Assembly (NCBI GenBank): GCA_049602715.1
Contig: JBMYRX010000019.1
Span: 1-34,328 of the forward strand
Source of the DNA: GCA-2697345 sp049602715
GTDB lineage: Bacteria; Pseudomonadota; Alphaproteobacteria; Rhodobacterales; Rhodobacteraceae
Length of the DNA stretch: 34,328 nt
Direction: 5' to 3'
How positions within the stretch are numbered: position 1 is the stretch's first letter; every line of letters starts with the position of its first letter. Below, one piece after another: positions 24,365 to 32,440 of the stretch. The position numbers and the translations under genes were made by a program. The notes beneath the pieces were generated by a model. That model saw nothing but the letters and a program-made list of their open reading frames with translations, was not told the origin of the DNA and did not search any database.

Positions 24365-24570
24365 AATAGATTACCATAATAAAAATCCGCTTGATATGTT
24401 TCTACTAAATTATCAGAACAATCAAACATTAATTGAACTAGTGTGGAAGCAAGTTAAGCAAAATGTTACTTTTCATCGATCACAAAAACTTATACGTGTC
24501 CTCTACTTCAGTTATTAAAAATATATTTTAACCTGTAAGAATTATATATTTAATAATCTTCTGGTAATAA

Positions 24571-24589
24571 ATGAAACTATATGTTTCAT
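24571..24589. repeat. 7-bp inverted repeat upstream of the helicase gene
   Basis: ATGAAAC (24571-24577), spacer TATAT, GTTTCAT (24583-24589), then an A run. It ends 35 bases before the helicase ATG, in the 260-base divergent gap between the SCP2 and helicase genes, and could be an operator. The rest of that gap is AT-rich with a 41-codon open frame (24396-24518) that I do not accept as a gene. Confidence 0.3.
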
Positions 24590-24624
24590 AAAAAAATGGC
24601 TCAATTGTTAAAGAAATATTGGAA

Positions 24625-27342
24625 ATGACTAACGCCTCGACGATAACTGCTATACTTGGTCCTACGAATACGGGAAAGACTTTCTACGCGATAGATCGAA
24701 TGTTATCACATACTAGTGGTATAATAGGTCTACCACTTAGGCTTTTAGCCAGAGAAGTATTCGATAAAGTGGTTTCAATTCGCGGACAAAAAGCGGTTGC
24801 TTTAGTTACTGGAGAAGAACGGATTATTCCAACCAAACCAAGCTACTGGGTTTGTACTGTGGAAGCTATGCCTAAAGATATCAAAGTTGATTTTATAGCT
24901 ATTGATGAAATTCAACTGTGTGCAGATAGAGAGCGTGGACATATTTTTACTGATAGACTTTTATCTTTTAGAGGCGGAACCGAAACCTTGTTTATGGGTT
25001 CAGATATTATGCATAATATAATTAAAGCGTTAGAACCAAAAACTAAATTTATTAAAAGAGAAAGGTTTTCTGAACTTTCATACACTGGATCGAAAAAAAT
25101 AAGCCGACTTGAAAACCGAACCGCTATTGTCGGATTTTCTGCTGATAAAGTTTACTCGGTTGCTGAGCTTATTCGACGTTATAAAGGCGGATGCGCAGTG
25201 GTTTTAGGAGCTCTAAGTCCACGTACGAGAAATTCGCAAGTAGAATTATATCAGAATGGTGACGTTGAGTATCTCGTGGCAACAGACGCTATTGGGATGG
25301 GCCTCAATCTTGATATATCTCATGTTGCTTTTTCAGCATTATCAAAATTCGATGGGCAAAAAATTCGTCGACTAACATCTAGTGAACTTGCACAAATTGC
25401 TGGAAGAGCTGGACGATATACTCAGGCTGGGACTTTTGGTACAACTGGAGATACAGAACTGATAAATGAGCGTGATGTACAAGACATAGGATTATCTCGA
25501 TTCCCGGATATAAAAAAATTACAATGGAGAAATAATAATCTTTCATTTAATTCTACGGATGATCTAATTGCCTCCTTAGAGCTTAACGTCGACAATCCGT
25601 GGCTCGTTCGATGCAAGCAAATGATAGATCTGGAATCTTTCAAGGCGCTTAGTCAACATCCAAGTATTAAAAATAGAGTTTCCAGCTCGGAAGAAGTAAA
25701 GCTTTTATGGGAAATTTGTCAAATACCAGACTTTAGAGATATTTCATTTGAAGAGCATTTAGTATTATTAAATAATATTTTTGAATTTAGATTTGAGAAA
25801 GAAAGAATTCCTACAAAATGGTTGCAAAATCAAGTCTATCGAATTGATCGTACTAATGGTAACATTGATATGCTTTCACAGCGTCTGGCTTTTATACGTA
25901 CGTGGACATATGTTTCGCAGGCAAAAAATTGGGTAGACGAAGAGGATTATTGGAAAGAAAGGACTAGAGAGGTTGAAGATCGGTTGTCAGATGCGTTACA
26001 CGAAGCACTAACAAAGAGATTTGTTGACCGTCGCACAAGCATTTTACTGAGGAAGCTAAAAAGTGAGGAGACCGTAGTGGCAGATGTGAATGAGTTTGGG
26101 ATTGTTACAATTGAGGGTCAAAGAATAGGATCTCTTGATGGCTTCAGGTTTAACCAAGATAAGGCCTCTTCAACTGAAGAAAGCAAGGCAATTCGGCAAG
26201 CTGCGGTTCTAGCATTGCAACCGCATGTAATATTGAGAAGTGATAAGTTATATATGGCATCAGATTTAGAATTTGATATCTCTAATCAAGGTGACATAAG
26301 CTGGAACACTACAAAAGTGGGAAAGTTGATAAAGGGGCCGGACTGTTTGAAGCCATTTGTCGAAGTTTTAGTAGATAAAGAAATTCCAGTCGAAATAAAA
26401 ACTAAAGTTAATAAGAGACTACAGCTATTTGTTGATAAAAGAATAAATACATATTTTGAAAAACTTATTATCATGATGAATGATGACAGCCTTAATGGTG
26501 CTGCAAAGGGTTTTGCGTTCAGGCTTTTTGAAAGTTTAGGAATAGTACCTAGAGAAAGCGTTTTAGACGAAGTGAAAAACCTTGATCAAGAAGATAGGGC
26601 AAAGCTTCGTAAGCATGGGGTACGTTTTGGGCAATTTACAGTTTTTTTCCCAATTCTGTTGAAACCTGCCGCTACCAACCTGAGAATGACTCTAAGTTCT
26701 TTATTTTTGGGTTTAAAGGAATTTCCGGTATCAGCGCCTGCTGGTCTGGTTACTATACCAGCTATTTCAAACCCTGTCGAAAATTATTATCGGAATATCG
26801 GCTATAGGTTGTGCGGAAGAAGAGCTATACGCATTGATATGCTGGAAAGGTTGGCAGATCTTCTGCGAAGTAAAGATAGCCGTAAAGGATTTGAGGCCAA
26901 TCCAGATATGTTATCAATTACGGGTACTTCGCTTGATCAATTTGCTAATCTTTTGGAAGGTTTGGGTTATACAGCTGAAAAGGGTGAAAGGACTAAATTA
27001 TTAGATAAATCAATCAATGTTGAAGCAAATAATGATAGTACGCAAGACCAGCCGGTTTTAGAAAATATTTCGTCTGGTACAGCCAGCTTAGAAGAGTCAG
27101 ATAAGGACAAGTCCGGTAAGGAAATATTTTATGTCTTTAAGTGGGTAAATGCGAAGTACTCCCAAAACAAGAAAAAAAATAAGAAAAAAAATGAACAAAA
27201 AATTAAGAAAGTAACGCAGATAAGTGGTGCGGACTCCCGTGGAAAGCCCAATACTGAACATGCTAAGGAAAGAAATAAGAAAATTGACCCAAATAACCCA
27301 TTTGCAGCAGCCTTAATGGATTTCAAAGAAAAAAATAAATGA
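24625..27342 (+). CDS. Suv3-like superfamily 2 RNA helicase
   Basis: The 905-residue protein resembles the mitochondrial Suv3 / alphaproteobacterial helicase-related family. Walker A is GPTNTGKT (12-19), Walker B is D94-E-I-Q (the Suv3-type DEIQ box) and motif VI is QIAGRAGR (257-264); the helicase core ends near residue 330. A long C-terminal part follows, ending in a lysine-rich, disordered tail (about 840-905, e.g. KKKNKKKNEQKIKK) likely to bind RNA. ATG 24625 is preferred to an in-frame TTG at 24619 because the family N terminus starts a few residues before the Walker A strand. The S4 gene overlaps its stop (ATGA). The RNA target is unknown; a link to RNA decay is inferred from Suv3. Confidence 0.88.
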   Translation: MTNASTITAILGPTNTGKTFYAIDRMLSHTSGIIGLPLRLLAREVFDKVVSIRGQKAVALVTGEERIIPTKPSYWVCTVEAMPKDIKVDFIAIDEIQLCADRERGHIFTDRLLSFRGGTETLFMGSDIMHNIIKALEPKTKFIKRERFSELSYTGSKKISRLENRTAIVGFSADKVYSVAELIRRYKGGCAVVLGALSPRTRNSQVELYQNGDVEYLVATDAIGMGLNLDISHVAFSALSKFDGQKIRRLTSSELAQIAGRAGRYTQAGTFGTTGDTELINERDVQDIGLSRFPDIKKLQWRNNNLSFNSTDDLIASLELNVDNPWLVRCKQMIDLESFKALSQHPSIKNRVSSSEEVKLLWEICQIPDFRDISFEEHLVLLNNIFEFRFEKERIPTKWLQNQVYRIDRTNGNIDMLSQRLAFIRTWTYVSQAKNWVDEEDYWKERTREVEDRLSDALHEALTKRFVDRRTSILLRKLKSEETVVADVNEFGIVTIEGQRIGSLDGFRFNQDKASSTEESKAIRQAAVLALQPHVILRSDKLYMASDLEFDISNQGDISWNTTKVGKLIKGPDCLKPFVEVLVDKEIPVEIKTKVNKRLQLFVDKRINTYFEKLIIMMNDDSLNGAAKGFAFRLFESLGIVPRESVLDEVKNLDQEDRAKLRKHGVRFGQFTVFFPILLKPAATNLRMTLSSLFLGLKEFPVSAPAGLVTIPAISNPVENYYRNIGYRLCGRRAIRIDMLERLADLLRSKDSRKGFEANPDMLSITGTSLDQFANLLEGLGYTAEKGERTKLLDKSINVEANNDSTQDQPVLENISSGTASLEESDKDKSGKEIFYVFKWVNAKYSQNKKKNKKKNEQKIKKVTQISGADSRGKPNTEHAKERNKKIDPNNPFAAALMDFKEKNK

Positions 27343-27710
27343 TTGAAGACAATGAAAATACCCGAATTGATAAGTGGTTATGGTATGCTCGTTTCTTTAA
27401 GACGCGTTCCTTATCGAGTAAGTTTATAGCAAGCAATGGTATAAGGTTGAACGGGAAAAAAACTTTCAAGCAATCTACGCGGGTTTATTCAGGTGATAAA
27501 GTTACTCTATGTAATGGAAATAGTCTTAGAATGATTAAAATTTTAAATTGCGGGTCCCGACGTGGTCCGGCGTCAGAAGCGCGGCTATTATATAGTGAAG
27601 AGGTGTACCCTATATCGAAAGCTGATAATCACCATCATAGAGTTGGCGAGAGGCCAACCAAGAAGAATAGGCGCTTGCTAGAAAAAATAAAGATGTATTC
27701 TCTTGAATGA
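27339..27710 (+). CDS. S4-domain RNA-binding protein (Hsp15-like)
   Basis: The 123-residue product carries an S4 RNA-binding domain at about residues 8-55: RIDKWLWYARFFKTRSLSSKFIASNGIRLNGKKT, followed by a basic tail rich in Arg and Lys (RPTKKNRRLLEKIK). This is the Hsp15/HslR pattern; E. coli Hsp15 binds free 50S subunits that carry stalled nascent chains. Its ATG overlaps the helicase stop by four bases, so it is coupled to an RNA helicase and the pair may act on the same RNA. The exact RNA target in this organism is inferred only from the family. Confidence 0.88.
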   Translation: MIEDNENTRIDKWLWYARFFKTRSLSSKFIASNGIRLNGKKTFKQSTRVYSGDKVTLCNGNSLRMIKILNCGSRRGPASEARLLYSEEVYPISKADNHHHRVGERPTKKNRRLLEKIKMYSLE

Positions 27711-27761
27711 TTTGCTCTTCAGTATTAATGCGTTGATAGATTAGGCTAAAGGGACAACAAA

Positions 27762-28100
27762 ATGACTTATATTGTAAACGATTCATGTATTGGTTGTAAG
27801 CATACAGACTGTGTTGAAGTTTGTCCTGTGGACTGTTTTTATGAAGGAGAAAATACTCTCGTAATTCATCCAGATGAGTGTATTGATTGTGGTGTTTGTG
27901 AACCCGAGTGCCCCGTTGACGCTATCTTGCCGGATACAGAGCCCGAGGGAGAAAAGTGGGTTGAATTCAATAGGAAATATTCAGAAATTTGGCCAGTAAT
28001 TATATCCAAAAAAGATCCTCTTCCGGGATATGAAGAAAAAGCAAATGAAATTAATAAGTTAGAGAAGTACTTCTCCGAAAAGCCTGGTGAAGGTGGTTAA
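27762..28100 (+). CDS. fdxA: 7Fe ferredoxin (FdxA type)
   Basis: The 112-residue ferredoxin is of the Azotobacter FdI / FdxA class. By comparison with FdI, C9, C17 and C50 should hold the 3Fe-4S cluster and C21, C40, C43 and C46 the 4Fe-4S cluster; C12 and C25 would be free. The motifs are CIGCKHTDCVEVCPVDCF and CIDCGVCEPECP. A C-terminal extension (about residues 60-112, EKWVEFNRKYSEIWPVI...) is typical. It carries electrons at low potential in the cytoplasm; partners are not evident. It lies 51 bases after the S4 gene, preceded by AAAGGGAC, and 212 bases before carD. Confidence 0.95.
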   Translation: MTYIVNDSCIGCKHTDCVEVCPVDCFYEGENTLVIHPDECIDCGVCEPECPVDAILPDTEPEGEKWVEFNRKYSEIWPVIISKKDPLPGYEEKANEINKLEKYFSEKPGEGG

Positions 28101-28176
28101 AACAGGTTTTGGCTTTATGAAGGGTACTCACAAACATAAAGGTCTGATCAACATTTGGAATATATTAGATTTTTGT

Positions 28177-28205
28177 TTGGAACTGTTTTGCAACCCAGGT
28201 ACAAA
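28177..28205 (+). promoter_or_regulatory. candidate sigma70-type promoter of carD
   Basis: TTGGAA (28177-28182) and TACAAA (28200-28205) have 17-base spacing, each matching four of six consensus positions. Transcription would start near 28212, leaving an untranslated leader of about 100 bases before the carD ATG. The 212-base gap behind fdxA supports a separate promoter. Confidence 0.35.
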
Positions 28206-28312
28206 TGTGGTAGGGAGTGCAGGCGAAAAACGATATGTTTAAAAACTCTTTGAATAGACTGCATAACATTAACTTTAAAAAATTTAATCCATTAATAACA
28301 AAGAAGGCGTAA

Positions 28313-28819
28313 ATGAGTAATAGAAGCCAAGATTTTAGCCCTGATGAGTATGTTGTGTATCCAGCTCATGGAGTTGGTAAGGTAACAAATGTAGAGTCTC
28401 AAGATATAGCCGGCGTGACACTGGAGTTGTTTGTTGTGGCATTTGAGAAAGACAAAATGACTTTGAGGGTCCCTGTTGAAAAAGCAATTGAAGTTGGAAT
28501 GAGACCTCTCAGTTCTCCTGAAACAGTTGCACAAGCTATTAGCACCTTGGGTGGCAGAGCTCGGGTAAAACGGGCCATGTGGTCGCGACGAGCACAAGAA
28601 TACGAACAAAAAATAAATTCGGGTGATTTAATTGCCATAGCAGAAGTTGTTCGTGATTTACATCGAAATGGTGGGCAGAGAGAACAGAGTTATTCAGAAA
28701 GACAATTATATGAAGCTGCGTTAGAGCGACTAACTCGTGAAATAGCAGTCGTTCGTGGTGATGACGAATTTGGGGCCCAAAGAGAAATTGATGAAGTCCT
28801 GATCAGTCGAACGGCGTAA
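28313..28819 (+). CDS. carD: CarD/CdnL-family RNA polymerase-binding regulator
   Basis: The 168-residue protein has the N-terminal Tudor-like RNA-polymerase interaction domain (DEYVVYPAHGVGKVTNVESQ, then LRVPVEKAIEVGMRPLS) and the C-terminal helical DNA-binding domain with conserved WSRRAQEYEQKINSGD. Family members bind the RNA polymerase beta subunit and stabilise open promoter complexes, often at rRNA promoters. Length is normal. It follows fdxA, an arrangement I associate with Rhodobacteraceae, after a 212-base gap with its own likely promoter. It converges with cobS over 35 bases with a seven-T run but no convincing stem. Global, growth-related regulation is inferred from the family. Confidence 0.94.
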   Translation: MSNRSQDFSPDEYVVYPAHGVGKVTNVESQDIAGVTLELFVVAFEKDKMTLRVPVEKAIEVGMRPLSSPETVAQAISTLGGRARVKRAMWSRRAQEYEQKINSGDLIAIAEVVRDLHRNGGQREQSYSERQLYEAALERLTREIAVVRGDDEFGAQREIDEVLISRTA

Positions 28820-28854
28820 GATACAGCTAGCAACTTTTTTTATTAAATGAGTAA

Positions 28855-29625
28855 TTATCTAACTAAAAAGAAAATTGAGAATAAAATTATAACTTCGCAT
28901 ATTTGTTGAACGGCACCAATGGTGTCACCAGTTTGCCCCTCTATTTTATGAAGGCTAAGTATTCTTGATAACCAAACTATTATAGAACCAAGTAAGAGTA
29001 GAAAAATGCCTTTAAAGCCGACCAATAAGAGTGTTACTAATGCACCCAGTGTGAAGGCGACGATAGCTGAGATATCGTCTGGCCTTCCTGTATTGAAAGA
29101 TAAACCTTTATCTTTGGCATTTGGTGTAATCCACATGTAACAAGACATCAGACTCCTTGATAGTATGACACTCACTGCAATGGCTATAAATAATAGATTT
29201 TGATCAATAATTATTTTAAGGCAGTACCACCTTATTAGAATTGAAAATACTAACGCGATAACTCCATAAGTCCCAATTCTACTATCTTTCATAATTTCTA
29301 ATCTGGTGTCTTTGGTCCAGCCACCCCAGAATCCATCAGCAGTGTCTGCTAACCCATCTTCATGCATCGCTCCTGTTAAGAAAATTAAAGTGATAATTAA
29401 AACTGCTGAAATGACTCCACTATCAAAACCTAATATTGATAAAATATAACCCAATATGCTTATTGGTATTGCTAAAATAATACCTACTATTGGATATGCC
29501 CAGCTGCTATCAGTTTTTGGGTCTATATGGCTCATAAAATCTGGATTAACCGGTAACCTTGTCGTCAGAGATATAGCTCTGACGATATTTTTTACATTAA
29601 ATGTACTTTTGTCGATTTTAGGCAT
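28855..29625 (-). CDS. cobS: cobalamin synthase (adenosylcobinamide-GDP ribazoletransferase)
   Basis: The 256-residue membrane enzyme joins adenosylcobinamide-GDP to alpha-ribazole (or its phosphate), the last assembly stage of adenosylcobalamin. The Asp-rich active-site motif HEDGLADTADGFWGG lies at residues 88-102, with RIGTYG about 20 residues further on and six to seven hydrophobic segments. ATG 29625 is preferred to an in-frame GTG at 29640; neither has a strong ribosome binding site. It is divergent from cobT, with 80 bases between the start codons, and I see no cobalamin riboswitch there. The product is the cofactor needed by the mutase encoded earlier in the window. Confidence 0.93.
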   Translation of the reverse strand: MPKIDKSTFNVKNIVRAISLTTRLPVNPDFMSHIDPKTDSSWAYPIVGIILAIPISILGYILSILGFDSGVISAVLIITLIFLTGAMHEDGLADTADGFWGGWTKDTRLEIMKDSRIGTYGVIALVFSILIRWYCLKIIIDQNLLFIAIAVSVILSRSLMSCYMWITPNAKDKGLSFNTGRPDDISAIVAFTLGALVTLLLVGFKGIFLLLLGSIIVWLSRILSLHKIEGQTGDTIGAVQQICEVIILFSIFFLVR

Positions 29626-29705
29626 TTTATAACGTCTCACACTATTTCAATCCAGTTAAATACACACTACCAGATATATAATGCAATTAAAATTAGGGAT
29701 AATCT

Positions 29706-30725
29706 ATGAAGCAAGTGTTTTCTACTCTAAGTGAGTACCAAGATATATTGAATGATCTACCAGAGTTCGATAAATCAATGTCAGAGCTAGCAAAGAATTA
29801 TAACGCTACGCTTACTAAGCCAGTGGGTTCTCTAGGCAGACTAGAAGAGTTGGCATGGTTTTTTGCTGGTTGGCAAGGAACAAAAAAACCAAGGTTAGAA
29901 AATATTCAGATAGCAATCTTTGCAGGTAGTCATGGAGTTTCGAAGCAGGGTGTTTCAGCATTTCCGTCAGAAGTAACAACCCAAATGGTTGAAAATTTTA
30001 AAAATGGGGGTGCTGCGATAAACCAGCTTGCTCGGTTGTTCGATGCTAAACTTCAGGTTTATGCAATAGATTTAGACTTACCAACAAATGATTTTACCGA
30101 AAAGCCAGCCTTAACTGAGCAAGAGTGTTTAGACGCAATAAATATCGGTTGGAATTCGGTTGATCCGGATAGCGATCTATTTTTAGCAGGCGAGATGGGT
30201 ATAGGGAATACGACGCCAGCCGCCGCCATAGCTGCAGCACTTTGCGGTGGAGGTGGAGCCAATTGGGTGGGGCGTGGTACTGGAATTAATGATCAAACTT
30301 TAGAAAAAAAAGTTGAGGTTGTTGATAAAGGTTTAGCAAAACATGCAGTTGGATTAGTACCACCTCTAAAAATATTGCAGAGACTCGGGGGAAAAGAAAT
30401 AGCTGCAATAGTTGGCGCAATTTTAGCAACACGGTTTAATAGAATTCCATTTTTACTCGATGGATTTATCTGTGGTTCAGCTGCTTTGGTACTCGAAAAA
30501 ATGTTCCCAGGGTCTATTGATCACGTTATTGCTAGTCATGTTTCCGCAGAGTATGCTCACAAAAAGATGCTCAAAGAGCTAAAGAAGAAGCCGCTAATAT
30601 CACTAGATTTACGGTTGGGGGAGGGATCTGGAGCAGCCGTTTCGCTAGGGGTAATAAAGTCTGCGTTGGTGTGCCACTCGGGTATGGCCTCATTTGACTC
30701 TGCTGGAGTAAGTAATAAGAGTTAA
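29706..30725 (+). CDS. cobT: nicotinate-nucleotide--dimethylbenzimidazole phosphoribosyltransferase
   Basis: The 339-residue enzyme activates the cobalamin lower ligand: it transfers ribose phosphate from nicotinate mononucleotide to 5,6-dimethylbenzimidazole to give alpha-ribazole phosphate, the substrate of CobS. Signatures are KPVGSLGRLEELA near residue 40, AIFAGSHGV, GEMGIGNTTPAAAIAAAL at about 163-180 and the C-terminal LRLGEGSGAA with the expected catalytic Glu306. Length is typical. It is transcribed divergently from cobS. The name cobT is also used for the unrelated cobaltochelatase subunit; this is the phosphoribosyltransferase (cobU in Pseudomonas nomenclature). Confidence 0.95.
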   Translation: MKQVFSTLSEYQDILNDLPEFDKSMSELAKNYNATLTKPVGSLGRLEELAWFFAGWQGTKKPRLENIQIAIFAGSHGVSKQGVSAFPSEVTTQMVENFKNGGAAINQLARLFDAKLQVYAIDLDLPTNDFTEKPALTEQECLDAINIGWNSVDPDSDLFLAGEMGIGNTTPAAAIAAALCGGGGANWVGRGTGINDQTLEKKVEVVDKGLAKHAVGLVPPLKILQRLGGKEIAAIVGAILATRFNRIPFLLDGFICGSAALVLEKMFPGSIDHVIASHVSAEYAHKKMLKELKKKPLISLDLRLGEGSGAAVSLGVIKSALVCHSGMASFDSAGVSNKS

Positions 30726-30856
30726 TGTTCTCTATACCAGAAGTATTATCCTAAAAACTAATTTATTAAAATTAGCATAATTTACTGTTCAATTTGTCCA
30801 ATTACCCTTAGTAACTCTGGAAAATAAGTTGTTAGGAACTAGTTGAAGGAAGATAA

Positions 30857-32428
30857 ATGAAAGTTGGAGCGCCCAAGGAAATTTATCCAGGTGAGAACCG
30901 TGTTGCGATTACGCCCGATTCAGCAATACAAATTCAAAAATTAGGACATGAGTGCATTCTAGAATCTGGAGCAGGTATTGCAGCTGGCTTTAATGATTCT
31001 GACTACAAAGCTGTTGGTGTAAAAATTGTAAAGTCTTCAACAGTGTTGTGGAAGGAGGCTGAAGTAATTGTAAAGGTTCGAGATCCGGAACTAATTGAAC
31101 ATAAGAAATTTAGAAAAGGGCAAACACTTATCTCGTTTTTTAATCCACTAGAAAATTCATTAGGATTGGAAAAGGCGGTTGCCTCAGGGACAAACGTAAT
31201 CGCTATGGAGTTGGTGCCAAGAATTTCTCGTGCTCAGAAGATGGACGCTCTGTCTTCAATGGCTAATATTGCTGGGTACCGAGCTGTAATTGAAGCAGGT
31301 AATAATTTTGGGAGATTCTTTACGGGCCAAATTACAGCTGCTGGAAAAGTTCCACCAGCAAAAGTATTAGTAGTAGGCGCAGGTGTAGCAGGTCTAGCTG
31401 CGATTGGAACAGCAACATCATTGGGAGCTATAGTTAGAGCTTTTGACGTTCGACCTGAAGTTGCAGAACAAATAGAGTCGATGGGAGCAGAATTCTTACT
31501 ATTAGATTTTGATGATAATCAAGACGGATCTTCAACAGGGGGTTATGCTGCGCCGTCAAGTCCAGAGTTTAGAGAAAAGCAATTAGAGCTTTTTTTAGAA
31601 CAGGCACCGGATATTGATATTGTAATCACAACAGCTTTGATTCCAAATAGGGAGGCTCCTGAACTTTGGACAGCTCAGATGGTTGAAGCGATGAAGCCTG
31701 GTTCAGTGATTATAGATTTAGCAGCTGAAAAGGGTGGTAACTGTAAGTTAACTGTCGTCAATGAGAAGGTTGTATCTAAGAATGGTGTAATTATTATCGG
31801 CTATACCGATTTTCCCAGCCGAATGGCAAGTCAAGCTTCAACTCTATACTCGACTAATATTAGGCATATGATTTCTGATCTAACACCTAAAAAAGATGGG
31901 AATATTATTCATGACATGGAAGACGATGTCCTTCGTGGTGCCACGATATGTTTTAATCAGGAGATTACTTATCCACCTCCACCTCCAAAGATTTCCGCAA
32001 TAGCTGCTTCAACACCAAAAAAATCTTTACCGAAGATTTCAAAAGAAGAACAAAAAGAACTAGAAAAAGTGGCATTTAAGTCCGCTACTAAGACTCAAAT
32101 TGGTATATTAGGTGTTGGCGGTTTACTAATCCTAGGTCTTGGAACAGTAGCGCCAGAAAGTTTTATGCAACATTTCATTGTTTTCGTTTTGGCATGCTTC
32201 GTTGGTTTCCAAGTAATCTGGAATGTTAGTCATTCATTACATACGCCCTTGATGGCGGTCACGAATGCTATATCTGGAATAGTCATACTAGGTGCTCTTC
32301 TGCAAATTGGATCAAGTAATTTCTTGGTAATTACTTTGAGTACAATCTCGGTTTTAATAGCATCGATAAATATAGTAGGTGGATTTCTAGTAACGCGCCG
32401 TATGCTGGCAATGTTTCAAAGGTCATAA
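30857..32428 (+). CDS. pntA: proton-translocating NAD(P) transhydrogenase subunit alpha
   Basis: The 523-residue subunit holds NAD(H)-binding domain I (MKVGAPKEIYPGENRVA; Rossmann loop G174-AGVAG179; mobile loop region GYTDFPSRMASQ). A linker with five consecutive prolines follows at about 375-379, then four membrane helices of domain II at about 412-520. With PntB it couples hydride transfer from NADH to NADP+ to proton entry, supplying NADPH. Domains I and II are fused in one chain, as in E. coli and Rhodobacter capsulatus. AAGGA lies six bases before the ATG. pntB starts 12 bases after the stop, in one operon. The proline run may need EF-P for smooth translation. Confidence 0.96.
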   Translation: MKVGAPKEIYPGENRVAITPDSAIQIQKLGHECILESGAGIAAGFNDSDYKAVGVKIVKSSTVLWKEAEVIVKVRDPELIEHKKFRKGQTLISFFNPLENSLGLEKAVASGTNVIAMELVPRISRAQKMDALSSMANIAGYRAVIEAGNNFGRFFTGQITAAGKVPPAKVLVVGAGVAGLAAIGTATSLGAIVRAFDVRPEVAEQIESMGAEFLLLDFDDNQDGSSTGGYAAPSSPEFREKQLELFLEQAPDIDIVITTALIPNREAPELWTAQMVEAMKPGSVIIDLAAEKGGNCKLTVVNEKVVSKNGVIIIGYTDFPSRMASQASTLYSTNIRHMISDLTPKKDGNIIHDMEDDVLRGATICFNQEITYPPPPPKISAIAASTPKKSLPKISKEEQKELEKVAFKSATKTQIGILGVGGLLILGLGTVAPESFMQHFIVFVLACFVGFQVIWNVSHSLHTPLMAVTNAISGIVILGALLQIGSSNFLVITLSTISVLIASINIVGGFLVTRRMLAMFQRS

Positions 32429-32440
32429 GGGGACGATTTA

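Noticed and set aside
24396..24518. 40-residue open frame in the gap between the SCP2 and helicase genes
   Set aside because: No ribosome binding site and no recognisable features; best read as chance in AT-rich intergenic DNA.
29626..29705. Cobalamin riboswitch between cobS and cobT
   Set aside because: The gap is only 80 bases and shows no B12-box-like conserved core; it is too short for the known aptamer on either strand.
30758..30775. CTAATTT-ATTA-AAATTAG hairpin between cobT and pntA as a terminator
   Set aside because: The stem has only one G:C pair at its base and no T tract follows; easily a chance repeat in AT-rich DNA.
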